From: Uloborus plumipes
Taxonomy: Eukaryota; Arthropoda; Arachnida; Araneae; Uloboridae
Assembly: GCA_038373865.1 (NCBI GenBank)
Contig: JAXGGA010002991.1
Location: 46,768 to 110,767 of the forward strand
Length of the DNA: 64,000 nt
Direction: 5' to 3'
The notes below the pieces were generated by a model. The model was not told the DNA's origin, did not search any database, and saw nothing but the letters and a program-made list of their open reading frames with translations. A program made the translations under genes and the position numbers. This document shows, piece by piece, positions 23,998-34,869 of the stretch; the stretch's first letter is position 1; every line of letters begins with the position of its first letter.

Positions 23998-25387
23998 AAC
24001 TCCTGTTTGTGAAAGTTGCAACACCATGAAGGAATCGTCATAATTGAATGAAATTTAATACACAGCTGAGTGATAGTGGTACAAATAAATGATTAAACTT
24101 AGAAAGCCAATAAACAATAAAGAAATATTGATCAATATTTTGTGTAGCCACCACGCGCTGCAATAAGTGCTGCTACGCGACGTGGCATGGATTCAAACAA
24201 ATTGTTAATGTCTGCCTGATCAAGAGCATTCCATACTGTTTGTATGCGTACCCAAAGTTCATCTGTAGAAGCAACAAGACGAGGATCACGAACGGGACGC
24301 CGACCAACGAAATCCTATACATGTTCAATCGGCTACATATCCGGGGAATACGCTGGCCAGGGAAGAAGCTGCCCCTTCTGCGATGCAAGGATGGATTGGA
24401 CAGTCCTAGCGACATGAGGGCGGGCTATCCTACTGAAATACAGCGCCAGGCAAGCCTTGAAGGAAGGGGACAGCTTGGGTCTGTAAAACTTCACTGATGT
24501 ACCGGTTGCACAAAATTCGCAGCAATTGAGATCGTCCGTGATATGATATGGCACCCCAGACCATGACTCCAGACTGTTCATCCACTGTGACGTTCCATAA
24601 TGCACTCTAAGGTGGCGTTCATCGGCATGGCGTCGGACGCGAATGCGCCCATTATATTGCCACAAATTAAAGCGGGATTCGTCAGAAAACACAACATACT
24701 GCCAATCCTTATGGTGATTGGCCCATTGTAGCCGGCAGGCGGCGATGGTTTAGCGTAAGCGGGATCCTGTATAAAGGAGTCCTTGCGCGCAGTCCACGCT
24801 GCAGCAGACGCCTGCGAATTGATGAAGCACACATTGAAACACCCGTAGCTGTTGACCACTGCTGCCAGGTGTCTGGAAGAAGCTGTACGGTCCGTCAGTA
24901 CCATGCGGATCAGGTGTCTATCATCACGCGCTAACGTCACATTTCGGGGTCCACTCCCGGATTTCCGAGTTGTCCCATACTCGTTCGTCCACTGTTTCCA
25001 AACATGCATCACTGTGCTGCTGTTACGCAGCACACGAGCGGCTACTTCACAATAAGACAATCCAGCTTCACGAAGGCCGATGATCCTCCCTCGTTCAATC
25101 TCCGTAAGTTGTTGAAACCTCGCTCTTTTTCGTAGAAGAGGCATAAGCAACGTCTGATCTAACGTTTATCACAAACAGATAACTACCTATGACCATACAC
25201 GCCTTGTTGCAACCGTCTATTTTTCAGATAAATCCGGCGTTCAGAGGACGCTGCTCAGCGTACGCATGCGCTACGCGTCTAAAATTCTAATCATTTGCAT
25301 ATCATACCCTACTTTGCATTTGCTGAAAATTTCAGCCCATTCGCACAAAAGTCCTTCATGGTGTTGCAATTTTCACAAACATGGGCT
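23998..25387 (-). mobile_element. Tc1/mariner-type transposon, nearly full length
   Basis: Seen: inverted ends sharing TGTTTGTGAAARTTGCAACA and CCATGAAGGA, with TA at both outer borders (23996-23997 and 25388-25389). Total 1390 bp. It contains a single transposase relic on the minus strand (24132-25144). The TA duplication and size fit the Tc1 group. Confidence 0.85.
24132..25144 (-). pseudogene. Tc1-like transposase, inactivated
   Basis: Seen: ATG at 25144; N-terminal helix-turn-helix with LTEIERGRIIGLREAGLS and VLRNSSTVMHVWKQW, then a GSGPRN linker and DDRHLIRMVLTDRTASSRHL (second HTH). After a frameshift comes FSDESRFNLWQYNGR, the second catalytic-Asp region of a DDE enzyme. Next is LLPWPAYSPDM followed by an in-frame TAG, PIEHV and another TAG. 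The Asp of YSPD and the Glu of PIEH are 34-type DD34E landmarks. The C-terminus ends RRVAALIAARGGYTKY. At least one frameshift and two stops make it non-functional. Confidence 0.9.
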
Positions 25388-25515
25388 TATAACCAACGTT
25401 ACCCACCCCTGAAACTCGACTCCCTTATAAAAAAATTCCTGGATCCGCCACTGAATAGGAATCTCTGCAATGTCTTTCCCTGTCTCCGTTCATGGTAGGA
25501 CCCTAACTCTGCAAG

Positions 25516-25791
25516 GGTGGATCTAGAAATGTTTCGGGGGGGGGGGGGTTGATTTTTTTTACTTACCCTTCACTACATATCCTAGTTTACAAACGTTGAC
25601 CACAAATGTTTCGGTCTTCAGTTTCAAAACGTTTCATAAGGAAAGCCTCGAAATTCCATTTCCCAAACAGCAAAAATAGTCCAAAAATGTATTTTTGAAC
25701 TTCAATCTCGAAAATTTACTGAGAAAGACTCCCTCAAAGGTGTAGGTGATCGCTCCCATCGTCCCTCCCTTGTATCCGCCCCTGCTCTATA
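25516..25791. repeat. Non-autonomous element of the GGGCGGATCCAG family
   Basis: Seen: left AAGGGTGGATCTAGAAATG and right TTGTATCCGCCCCTG. The interior shares phrases (TTTACAAA..TTGACCACA, ATTTCGAAACATTTC-like, GAATCCCTCAA) with 27993-28264 and with the minus strand of 47455-47620. The better-preserved relative at 41700-42092 has an 8-bp target duplication, so the family is hAT-like. Confidence 0.6.
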
Positions 25792-25901
25792 GTTATTTCG
25801 CTGTTCAAAAACATTAATCGTCTCTTTATGGATACAGTCATATGCATTTATGCTTACCTAATAGGCCGTGACCTTATGCCCCATATTATGAGCCCAAAAA
25901 T

Positions 25902-26140
25902 CTGTGCCTCAGAGCCAGACTGAAGTATAAAATTACTGTGGCAATGTTCAGATTATTACTACATTATATGCATAATCTTATCCCACTTCGAAAGAAAAGA
26001 ATGTTGTTCTATGAAAGAAATTTCTTCGCAATAATTTAGCAGTGCTGAAAGAGCACGAGCCCGTCCTTTGCATGCATCAGAGTTTTGGCGCTCTCTTAAA
26101 AAGTAACGATGATGTGACTTACGTCAGTCAGATGAGCACA
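25902..26140. repeat. Diverged MITE with CTGTACCTCAGAACCAGAC ends
   Basis: Seen: CTGTGCCTCAGAGCCAGACT at the left, and a divergent inverse with CTTACGTCAGTCAGATGAGCAC at the right. The interior, with GCACGAGCCCGTCCTTTGCATGCATC, matches the better copy at 34997-35245. A third, broken copy is at 56975-57150. Confidence 0.6.
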
Positions 26141-26557
26141 TGAAGTACGCTCTAATCTAGTATTTAAGAAAAAGGAAATTTAATTTATTTCTCCGTTATC
26201 TATTTTCCTTTTCTTCTGAAAGTGTGAGAGGCTTTGTACTCCAAAGATAATATTTCGAGAAATGAAGCCCCCTTATACAGCACTCGTGAATGTTCTTCGT
26301 GACTACAGAGGGTGCCCAAAAGTGTTTGACTTTAGACACACCCTAAAGATTTCAATGGCGCAGTCTGCCTCATGATACCCCCGCCATGTGGAAAAATAAA
26401 TAATTTTTTTTTTTTTTCTTGTGATCGATGAAAAAAAAAAGTCATACTGCTTTTTGCTTTTGACCCGCTTGAAAATCGTCCCAAAAGTGCCAAGTGATTG
26501 GTATAAGTTCGGATAGGATCAACAACGCTTCACCGCCACGTTCCCTTCTCCAACGGT

Positions 26558-26630
26558 TGACGTCAGCGGCCTTCGATTGATGACGTCACGATCCCGATCT
26601 GGGTGGAAGGGGCGGCTCGGTGATTGGCTT
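26558..26630. promoter_or_regulatory. Promoter-like cluster: two CREs, GC box, CCAAT box
   Basis: Seen: TGACGTCA at 26558-26565 and again at 26581-26588, GGGGCGG at 26609-26615, and inverted CCAAT (ATTGG) at 26623-26627, all within 75 bases of CpG-rich DNA in an AT-rich region. Spacing and composition match housekeeping-type promoters. Direction is uncertain; a 44-codon frame lies 130 bases downstream on the + strand. No TATA box is seen. Confidence 0.5.
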
Positions 26631-26761
26631 CGTTAGTTCATCGCTGACGTTCGTCCGAGAGCTGCCCCTGGACGGAGTAGAAATCGTGCGTGAAAGTGGA
26701 TTGGGGGGAAGCCCCCCCCCTCATTCTCCCCCTCCAATAGTCGTCTTTGATTTTCTGAATT

Positions 26762-26896
26762 ATGACTCTTAATAAAAGCCGGAGGACAAAAGTCGGGGAA
26801 ATGAAAAGGCTTTCATCGAATTTGGAGGTGTGGGCTCTTCTAGAAGCCAGATTTCGGGAAAGTGCGAAGGAGGGCAAGTCAAGGGAGAGCATTTAA
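26762..26896 (+). CDS. Candidate small ORF or first exon downstream of the CRE cluster
   Basis: Seen: ATG then 44 codons to TAA, encoding a Lys/Arg/Glu-rich peptide beginning MTLNKSRRTKVGEMKRL and containing LEVWALLEARFRES, which could form an amphipathic helix. Codon use is more balanced than in nearby frames. No family recognised. It could be a uORF, a first coding exon, or chance. Its only support is position behind the promoter-like cluster. Confidence 0.25.
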   Translation: MTLNKSRRTKVGEMKRLSSNLEVWALLEARFRESAKEGKSRESI

Positions 26897-27386
26897 CTTT
26901 CTGGGAATAAACCCTTCAGTCAGGATAAATTCTTACTCCTCGCTACAATGGGTTGCCCAAATGTTGGATCTGAATTTTGTTATGCAAGTTGAGGAATTTC
27001 TTTCTTCAATTTGTTTTTTATTAGTGATAAGAGTTGCAAAAAGTAAGCACAAACTAGCTGACCCGCGAGAAGAAGCATTCGCGCTTGAAAGCAGTAATTC
27101 AAAAATTCGATCCTTTTTAACGGTAATTTTTCAAAAAAACAGGCACAAAGTGAAACTTTTTTCGCTGATTGTAAACTTTTATATTTTTATGAAGTAGTAA
27201 GGAAACAATAAAAAGAAGCACCTTTAAGAAAATATTATTCATGGTAAAATAAACATTTTCTTTTTCGGTTTTAATGCAATGTGTCTACAAATGTGGTTCA
27301 AAATGCAACAATGAGTTTGTATGTTTTTGGAAATTTTTATTAAAATTAGCCGGTGAAAAAAAAAGCAATCAAAAGCAACAAAACCC

Positions 27387-27454
27387 GTAGCAGGGTTAAA
27401 CCTGCGATCTTCCATTAGTTTCTAGCGCAATTCTCTAGCCAACCGTGCCACTGC
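27387..27454 (-). other. tRNA-Ser-like sequence (pseudogene or SINE head)
   Basis: Seen on the minus strand: GTGGCACGGTTGGCTAGAG (A-box-like), an anticodon-arm-like CTAGAAACT, and GCAGGTTTAACCCTGC (T-arm with a 5-bp stem; B box degraded to GGTTTAACCC). The acceptor pairing is weak and the variable arm is short for serine, so it is not a functional tRNA. Most likely a tRNA-derived SINE head. Confidence 0.35.
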
Positions 27455-27992
27455 ATCTCAGTTTCGCTATGGTATTCAATAAAGTAATGTGTGATAAAAC
27501 CAGAAAAATAAAAGTTTTTAACACAAAAAAATAAAATCCATTTTCAGAGAGAGGGTCATTTTTTCGTCAATAGCCGGCACGATAAGCTTTAAAATAAGAG
27601 GTAAATCATGTATTTGATAAAGAAATAAGAATTCCTCCCAGTGGCACGCCCGTACCCAGGATTTCATGAAGGGAGGGGTTTTATTGAGGCCTTCAAGCCC
27701 ATCATTTCAAATTTTTCCCGGGGGGGGGGGCAAAGAGTCTGTATTTGGTGTAAATTGTGTTAAAAAACAACAAAAAACCCCACTTACCAGTTTTTTTTTT
27801 TTTTTTTCATTTCTCAAAGCCAGGTGAAGACAATGTGTCAGACAATTCATATTAGTTTTATGGCCTCACGAGGGGCATAATAGAGTGGGTTAAATCCCCC
27901 AGAATGGTCGGTGTTAAGTCATATCATCAACCGTGGCAAAAATTAATGACTTTTAGGACCCCCTTCCCCCCGCCCCAACCATTCAACTCAGA

Positions 27993-28264
27993 AGAGGGCG
28001 GATCCAGAACTTGTTCAAAGAAGGAGCGGTTGGCTTTGATTACTTACTTTTCACTGCATACTGGTTTGTAAATATTAATCACATAAGTTTCGGATTTTCA
28101 ATTTCGAAACATTTCCGAGGGAACGCCCAAATTTCTTTCCTTCAAAGTGATATAACTCGTCTAAAATTAAGTTTTTTAAGCTAGTATGTTGAATATTTAC
28201 AGGGTAAGAATCCCTCAAGGGAGGGGCGATCACAACGTCGCCCCTCTTTTGTATCCGTCCCTGG
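27993..28264. repeat. Non-autonomous element of the GGGCGGATCCAG family, second copy
   Basis: Seen: GAGGGCGGATCCAGAACTTG at left, TTGTATCCGTCCCTG at right; interior like 25516-25791. No clear target duplication. Confidence 0.6.
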
Positions 28265-28272
28265 CATATGAG

Positions 28273-28681
28273 CAGCAGCGTATTTAGAGGGTCCAGCGCC
28301 CGTGGCAAACTTAAGAAATTGCACCCCCTGTCATGATTGCCTTGATATAGAAGGTCACTGTGACCTCCCAAATCAACTCCTTGTTCAGACGATTTTGATT
28401 ATTCGACAAATTTAAAGACCATGTCATCATATCAACTTTGATATATCTTTTTCTTTGTAAAAATGTTTTTAATAATATTCAGAGTTCCTTCCCAATAGAT
28501 ACTTCATTTCTCCTTCTAGTTCTTATTCTTACGAGTTTTTTTTTTTTTCTTTTGCTTGAATGTTTTTCTGCACAAATATAATTAAAAAAAAAACTTTTTC
28601 TTTTATCGTTAAAAATGCCGCCCCCCTGGCTTCAACGACCGTGGTACGAGTCACTCCTGCCAACCTCTAGCTACGCCACTG
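28273..28681. mobile_element. hAT-type MITE with CAGTGGCGTAGCTAGAGG ends
   Basis: Seen: left CAGCAGCGTATTTAGAGG, right inverse of CAGTGGCGTAGCTAGAGG. Target duplication CATATGAG / CTTATGAG (7 of 8) at 28265-28272 and 28682-28689. It lies directly against the previous repeat. No coding content. Confidence 0.75.
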
Positions 28682-28801
28682 CTTATGAGTTTCAAAAAAA
28701 AAAAAAAACGTACTGTGTATACCCTATTTCACAATGCGAAACTTTGTGTCACGAATTTCACGCAAGTCTTTTTGGAATGCATTCCTCGTTTAAGTCAAGA
28801 C

Positions 28802-28803
<2 letters not shown>

Positions 28804-28838
<35 letters not shown>
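28804..28838. repeat. (TG)n microsatellite
   Basis: About 17 uninterrupted TG units. Confidence 0.95.
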
Positions 28839-28840
<2 letters not shown>

Positions 28841-30280
28841 GATGTAAATATAGAATTGCACGGGAGCATTATTTCGGCCACTGCTTTTATTCCTCGTTTC
28901 TCTGTCGTTTGAAAAGTTCTAATCTCTTCAAAGAAACTTCACGAAATTCTTCTCGGCTTCATTGGACCTGTAAACTCAACCAAATATACGGCCCCACCAT
29001 GTTGGATCTTCTTTTTTTATGCCAATTAACGTCTGCCGCACATCTCTTAACGCATATTGAATTAATAAACGACATCACTGGAGAAAGAGGAGTAAAAATG
29101 TAATTAGTCCCCCAAAACAAAGCTCCACTTTCCATTGCAAAATGGCGCTTTCCGTTTCGGGGGAGGGGTGCAGCGCAAAGCACTCTTGTTCTAATGAGGG
29201 GAAGTGGCTTTGTTGGAACGAGCACCCATTAGCCGAAGCGCGCTCCCTTGTTTTATCGAAAAGGTTCCTTCCAAGAAGGAAATTCGGAGCATGCGATTTT
29301 AAAAGATCCCGGATGTCGGGGTAAAAAACTGGAGCAAAAATTCCTGTCTTCGAATGTTGAAGATCTTGTGAAGAACAACGATTTGAGGTCCGCTTTTTCG
29401 TAGTAGGATTTTTTTTTTCGTTCATATGTCCAGCTGCCCTAACTTTTGTCGCTGTATTCTGTGAACTGAGGGCACTTTATCCACCTAGTGTTAAACAGTA
29501 CTTCCACACAGAAAAAGCAATCAGAGGGAAGTAGCTGGCTTCATTTTCCTCCATCAATCCTCTGCCATGCTTACATATGTACCTTACCAGGTAAGAAAAA
29601 TGAAACAATTTGAAGCAATTGAAGTTTAAATGAATTCTTTTGATTCACAAATGTACATCCAAGGAATATTATAGTGGTCACAAGAAAACAGGAAACACTA
29701 TTTTTGAGACAAAAAGTCTGGGGGGAAAATAAATCGGGGAGCTATCTCCTAAATTTTAGGATGTATAGTCACCCTATAAGAGAGAAGATAATCCTGGAAA
29801 TGCACTGAGCAGAGTGTGAGCTTGTCTTAGAACCTACCAATTTAAAAGGCTTTCTTTTATTCATGGCAAAAAAGGTCGACAGACTCTGGACCGCAGTATT
29901 GTTGCTCAAACCTAGAGTAGCAGTACATGAGGACAAACTAAAATGCTTTCAAGAAAAAAGAGGAGAAAGCTTTTAGAATAGAGAGAGGCAGAGCGTTGCT
30001 TGGAGTGTCGTGGAGTCTCGTAGCTCCAACGCATTCAATTTCGTAGGCACTTTCTTGACTTCATGCGGTTAGTTTTCTTATAGGTGTCATCCAGAAGTGA
30101 GCTTCGTTTCTGACTGAACACTATTCAAAAATATAAATAGAGATATATCCTCTGAAAAAGATATGGACGCAGCAGAGATATTTGCAAGAAGTAGTAGTGC
30201 TCAAGTAGTTCATTTGACTGTTATATCTCTGGAGAGGTTTGTTCCAGTTCTCTGGAGGGAGAGTTGGACTGATTTTGTGA
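28839..30280. other. Unassigned sequence
   Basis: Several overlapping chance frames on both strands (28.9-29.4 kb), none with recognisable domains. Nothing else supported. Confidence 0.4.
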
Positions 30281-30282
30281 TA

Positions 30283-30777
30283 CAGTCGAACCTGTTTATA
30301 TCGAACATGCTTATCTCGAAAACCTCTCTATGTCGAAATTTTTCAATTTCCCTGCTTTTACAGCATAAAATTAATTTTTTTTTTCTCATGTTTATATCGA
30401 ACGATTTTTCCCGAAAACCTCTATATCTCGAATTTTGACGACTCTCATTTTTGGATTTCATCTCCAGCCACCGTTATCAATGGTATAACGCGGAGACAAA
30501 AATCATCTTCTGCACAATCATTCAAAGACTATGTTCGTACTTAAAGGTATGCGTTAACTTGCTACCGATAGAGTCATCCCACTTAGTAAAACGTGGACTC
30601 ACAACATGTCGTACAGTAAAATATTCAACAATATCAATGCAAAACAATATTTTAAGTATTTGACTTTGTTCCAATTGCTTATTTTTGTACATTTAATCAC
30701 AACCTCTGTATCTCGAAACCTCCGTATCTCGAGTTTATCTTCTGTCACGTGAAATTCGAAATAAACAGGTTTGACTG
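30283..30777. mobile_element. pogo/Tigger-type MITE
   Basis: Seen: CAGTCGAACCTGTTTAT at 30283 and ATAAACAGGTTTGACTG ending at 30777, TA at the left border and CA at the right (a decayed TA). Subterminal repeats of TATCTCGAAAACCTC (left) and GTATCTCGAAACCTC (right) are typical of pogo-family ends. The interior is non-coding. Confidence 0.8.
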
Positions 30778-30844
30778 CATAAGAGACAAAGTGAGGGGGG
30801 GGGGGGTTGAAAGCTTTAAATCTCCAAGAGTCGCGGAGTCGATT

Positions 30845-31428
30845 CAGGGGCGGCATTTCAGCATATCGTTTCAGGTGGCAAGTTTTTTGAATATGAAGTA
30901 CCTCAATGTGGAACAAAATACATATTTGTGAAAAGAAAAACATCTTAGAATGGATTTACTATTTAGAAAAATTGGAATGACGAAACAATTTAAACTATTA
31001 CGACCAAAGCGAAAAATTATTTTATATTTAGTTATCACACATGTCTTGAGTAGTAATTAGTTTTTGACTTTCAGTCAAGTTATAATCTGCAATGTTTGGA
31101 GTCAAGATTTCCCCCCCCCCCCCCATTGATTTCCAGTGTCTTCTGCTATTTCCCAAACAGCTGAAGTCGAAAATCCTTTCTCGTCCCGTTATACTTGTTT
31201 CAGAGCATTTTTTTTAGATTCCTGTCTTCTCAAAAATAACCTTGAGAATATGTTTTAAGGATGAGCTTTATCAATTTTTGTTGTAAAGGAACAAGCTATT
31301 TTAGTTCCTTTTGAAAGTGATCATTGATTTGTGTTATGCATATGTTGAATTTACCTGGTTTTAACATTCTGCGGAAAATATTTGGGGGTGCGATCGCCCC
31401 CTCTTGCCCTCCTTATTTGCCGCCCCTG
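30845..31428. mobile_element. hAT-type non-autonomous element with CAGGGGCGGC ends
   Basis: Seen: CAGGGGCGGCATTTC at left, ATTTGCCGCCCCTG at right. Target duplication AGTCGATT / AGTCGGTT (7 of 8) at 30837-30844 and 31429-31436. Its ends resemble the 2.7-kb hAT at 10639, so it may be a deletion derivative of that family. It is inserted into a GAGTCG-rich tract that continues to about 31560. Confidence 0.75.
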
Positions 31429-31436
31429 AGTCGGTT

Positions 31437-32755
31437 AGTTCCCTGCCAATACTGTGGAGTAAGAGTCGGAGCGATTTTAATGTAAAGGAATCGCAGTTGG
31501 AGTGGAAGGCTCTAAAACTTCAGGAGTCTGAGCTGGAGTCGGTCATTTTCCCACCGACTCGCCAAAAAAAAATGGCTTTTAGCCTAATTTCCCGTTAAAG
31601 AAAAGAAAAAGACGAAAAAGTATTAAAAGTGGCTTGATGCAGCGTTAAAAATTCGCTTCGTCTAAAAAATGTCAGAAATAAATAAAATAATTAAATAAAT
31701 ATCAAAAAAATAAAAATTTGAAAGTAATGCTTTCAGATGGGGGGAAATTGTGGGTTTGTCTGTCTGTAATGCCCCCCCCCCTGCCCAATAACTTTTGAGT
31801 GAAACGTTCGATGCGAACAAACCGCTATTTTGTTCAAAAGATGTCGGCGAAGACTTGATTCTCGTTTGATTTGAACAAATTTTCATTCAATTTTGAATGA
31901 AAATTCATTCAATTTTTAACAGCTCAAAAAAACCCTTCCAAAAAAAGTTCCCTTCCATTAATAATTTCTGAATTAACAGTTCGATTTAAACAAATTTTTT
32001 TGTCATCGAAAGAGCTCGGCAAGGACATATTATTTTCGAATTTGATTTTTTGATTTGAACAATTTTTCGTGCAAGTTCAAAAAACCTGTCTCACGTAATC
32101 ACTTAATTAACAATCGGATTCGAACAAACTTCTTTTTTTTTTGTTCTAAAGATCTCGGCGAGGACATGCGTTTGCAGTCTTTTATAATTAAAAGAATATT
32201 GATCAGATGCTAGAATGTCGATATATAGGAGAATAGGATCGTTTATCTCTGAATGGAACTTCTTGTTTCGGTTCTGAAATCACTCAATCGCTGATCATTT
32301 GATTATCAGAATCTCTCGATTACACAAATCTTTCTTTATAATGCCCACCCTCTTCAGGATGTTCCCTATTTCTTCAGGATCGTTCGATTTCTCGCTCAAT
32401 CTTACCAATTCTTACTACCCATTTTTTTTGGTCGTTTCGATTTCTGCTATTTTTATTAAATAAAAGCTAATAACAACGAAGTAATATCGCGGCCTTTTGT
32501 TCGTCAGATGCCTTGTTCCTGGCCGGAAGAAAAGAAAAGCAACAAGCGGCTGTCCATTCAATATCGATGAGCGATGAGCACGTGAGAGTGGAGGACACAG
32601 CTGCGATTGTCTCAGAGGGTAAAAAATCTTGAATGAGATTGCTTTTTTTTTTTTTTTTTTGCTTGATCGGGCCCTACTCAGATTTTTACACCTTACGGAA
32701 GCAGCTACCCCTCACCCCCTACTCGCTACAACTCCAGTAAAAAAGAGAGAGAGGG
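31437..32755. other. Unassigned sequence with a GAGTC-rich tract
   Basis: 31429-31560 is rich in GAGTCG/GGAGT units, an old minisatellite-like tract. The remainder holds chance frames only. Confidence 0.4.
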
Positions 32756-32760
32756 AAAGA

Positions 32761-32943
32761 TATAAACTTTTCGGAGGAAGACCTCCGGCTGATGCCGCCA
32801 GGTGCCTCTGCGGCCCCACAAGCCGGATCGAAGAATGTTTTGGAGCCCACAGACATCCCCTTCCCGCCAGACGAGGTGTTTACCACTTTTTCGCGCGCAG
32901 GGATACATGCTGTGAGAGGACGGCGTGGCTGCTGATATGACAG
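32761..32943 (+). promoter_or_regulatory. Candidate TATA promoter and first exon with consensus splice donor
   Basis: Seen: TATAAA at 32761-32766, then about 175 bases of GC-rich sequence (CCTCCGGCTGATGCCGCC...) ending ATGACAG|GTAAGG at 32943/32944, a perfect 5' splice site. A 5' UTR exon carrying the first codons (ATG ACA G) is a natural reading. No coding match and no partner exon identified, so the call is tentative. Confidence 0.35.
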
Positions 32944-33627
32944 GTAAGGCTGCCACTCTTGCTGTCCTGTTTGTGCATGAGATATTTCATTGTTTGGAGA
33001 ACACAGGGCCCAGTGGTGGACTTACCATGTAGCAATTGCGAGGGGCCCCTAAAGAGGTTAAAACAAATACACATTTTATCGTTTCATATGGTCCTGCAAT
33101 ACACGAAGGCCCCTCAGCAATGCATTGTAGTGGGCCTTTTAACTTTGTAAAAAGCCTCTGACCGGGATCTACCCAGAAAAGCCTGATTTATCAATAGGTC
33201 TATGAAGCCCGGTTAAAGGGTGTGAGGTCTCTAAAACTGTAGACCATGAAGAAAATTGTAGAAAAATATGATTTTAATTTGTGTACGGTGTTTGAAGTAA
33301 AGTGTATAAAAATATAGCAACGAAGCTTTAAAGATCCAAATTACCATTCTTTGCTGTCGAGTATTTTTTAAGTAAAAGGTGTGCGGTATCGCCCATGCAG
33401 CACTTCCTTTGATTGTACTGTTCAAGCGGCCCCCAACTGATGTGTCAGGCCTACGGTTCTAAAATTTATAAATCGGACCCTGCGCAGGAATTGGCAGTAC
33501 TACAGTTGGGCAGTACTACGTTGGTCTGAACCCCGATTCAGACCAACACCTCGTAAAGTACATTTGCTTTGCTACGGTCGTTGCTGGTTCCACTTTAAGC
33601 GCCGCCTTGCGACTTCACCAATTAACA

Positions 33628-33895
33628 ATTTAATTTTTTCATTGGTTGGTTTTTAAATTTAAAAATGAACCAATCATTAATTTCTCTCTTTCGAAGAACT
33701 CCGATAGATGGCAGTGTATCGTGAACCAAGCCCGAAATTTTGCAGCTATTGGCGATGGATCCAAACAATGTTCGAATCAAATTTTTTAATTGGTTGATTT
33801 TTAAATTTAAATTTAGAAATAAACCAATCGTTAATTTTTTTCTCGAAGAACTCCGGTAGATGGCAGTGTATCTGGAACCAAGGACGAAATTTTGC
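33628..33895. repeat. Two-unit direct repeat (about 150-bp period)
   Basis: Seen: ATTGGTTG.TTTTTAAATTTAAA, AAACCAATC.TTAATTT, GAAGAACTCCG.TAGATGGCAG and a following GTGTATC..GAACCAAG occur in order at about 33640-33740 and again at about 33790-33880. Function unknown. Confidence 0.8.
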
Positions 33896-34027
33896 TCTGT
33901 GCTAAAAGCCAGAAAGTTGCAGGCATTTAGTATTTAGGAGGCGTTGCTCGGACATACACACGCTTTCTCTCCTCTCCTCGTCCTTTCTTTGTGTGAATGC
34001 GTTGTTGTGCTGTGAATGGTTGCCCAC

Positions 34028-34670
34028 TAGGATGGGGCAAAAAATAAAAAGTTTTTCAGATCAACTTCTAATAGTTGCCAAAAGTTGTCTTTGGTGATAG
34101 TTAGCTTTTGTGCAAGATTTGAGAAAAATCGGTTAATATCTTCAGGGGGCGCCGCGATCGCGAAGTTTTATCATAGCTTTTATCGGGATTTTATGGTTAA
34201 AATATGAAAAACAATGCCGTTAGCTAATCTCATTGCATTTTTTTTACTCATAAGATATATTCATGCATTCAAAGCATATGAAATAACTCACAAAAAATTA
34301 TTTTATATGATATATTTATATTTCAAGCATTTAAAAAGAAACAAAAACGTGAAAAAAAAAGTGATTTTTTTTTAAATATAAATATATCATATAAAATAAT
34401 GTTTGTGAGTCATTTCATATGCTTTTAACGCATAAAAACATCTTTTGAGTAAAAAAAAAACGCAAAGTGACTAGCTAAAGGCATTCTTTTTGATATTTTA
34501 ACCATAAAATCCATAACAAAGGTATGGTAAAACTTTGCGATTGCAGCGCCCCCTGAAGATATTAACCGATTTTTCTCAAATTTTTCACAAAAGCTAACTA
34601 TCACCAAAGACAACTTTTGGCAACTATTAGAAGTTGATCTGAAAAAGTTTTTATTTTTCGCCCCACCCTA
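34028..34670. mobile_element. hAT-type foldback MITE
   Basis: Seen: long inverted arms (about 300 bases each) starting TAGGATGGGGC and ending GCCCCACCCTA, with a perfect 8-bp target duplication TTGCCCAC at 34020-34027 and 34671-34678. The two arms are diverged but alignable throughout, so the transcript would fold into one long hairpin. No ORF. Confidence 0.9.
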
Positions 34671-34869
34671 TTGCCCACACAATAAAGTGGCATGTGTGTA
34701 CTGTGGAAGTCGGACTTCGCACCAAATATCGGTGCAGTTGGAAAAGTGAAGCAGCGTACCTTAAATTGCCAGCCTAGCTTGCACAAGACAAAAATAACGA
34801 CTGTTCTTTCTGCACCATTTATGACAGATTATTTTAGACAAACATTACTGTTTTAGAAAAATTAAAGAT

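Noticed and set aside
28615..29103. 162-codon plus-strand frame
   Set aside because: It begins in a MITE end, runs through poly-A and a (TG)n repeat (Cys-Val run) and has no domain.
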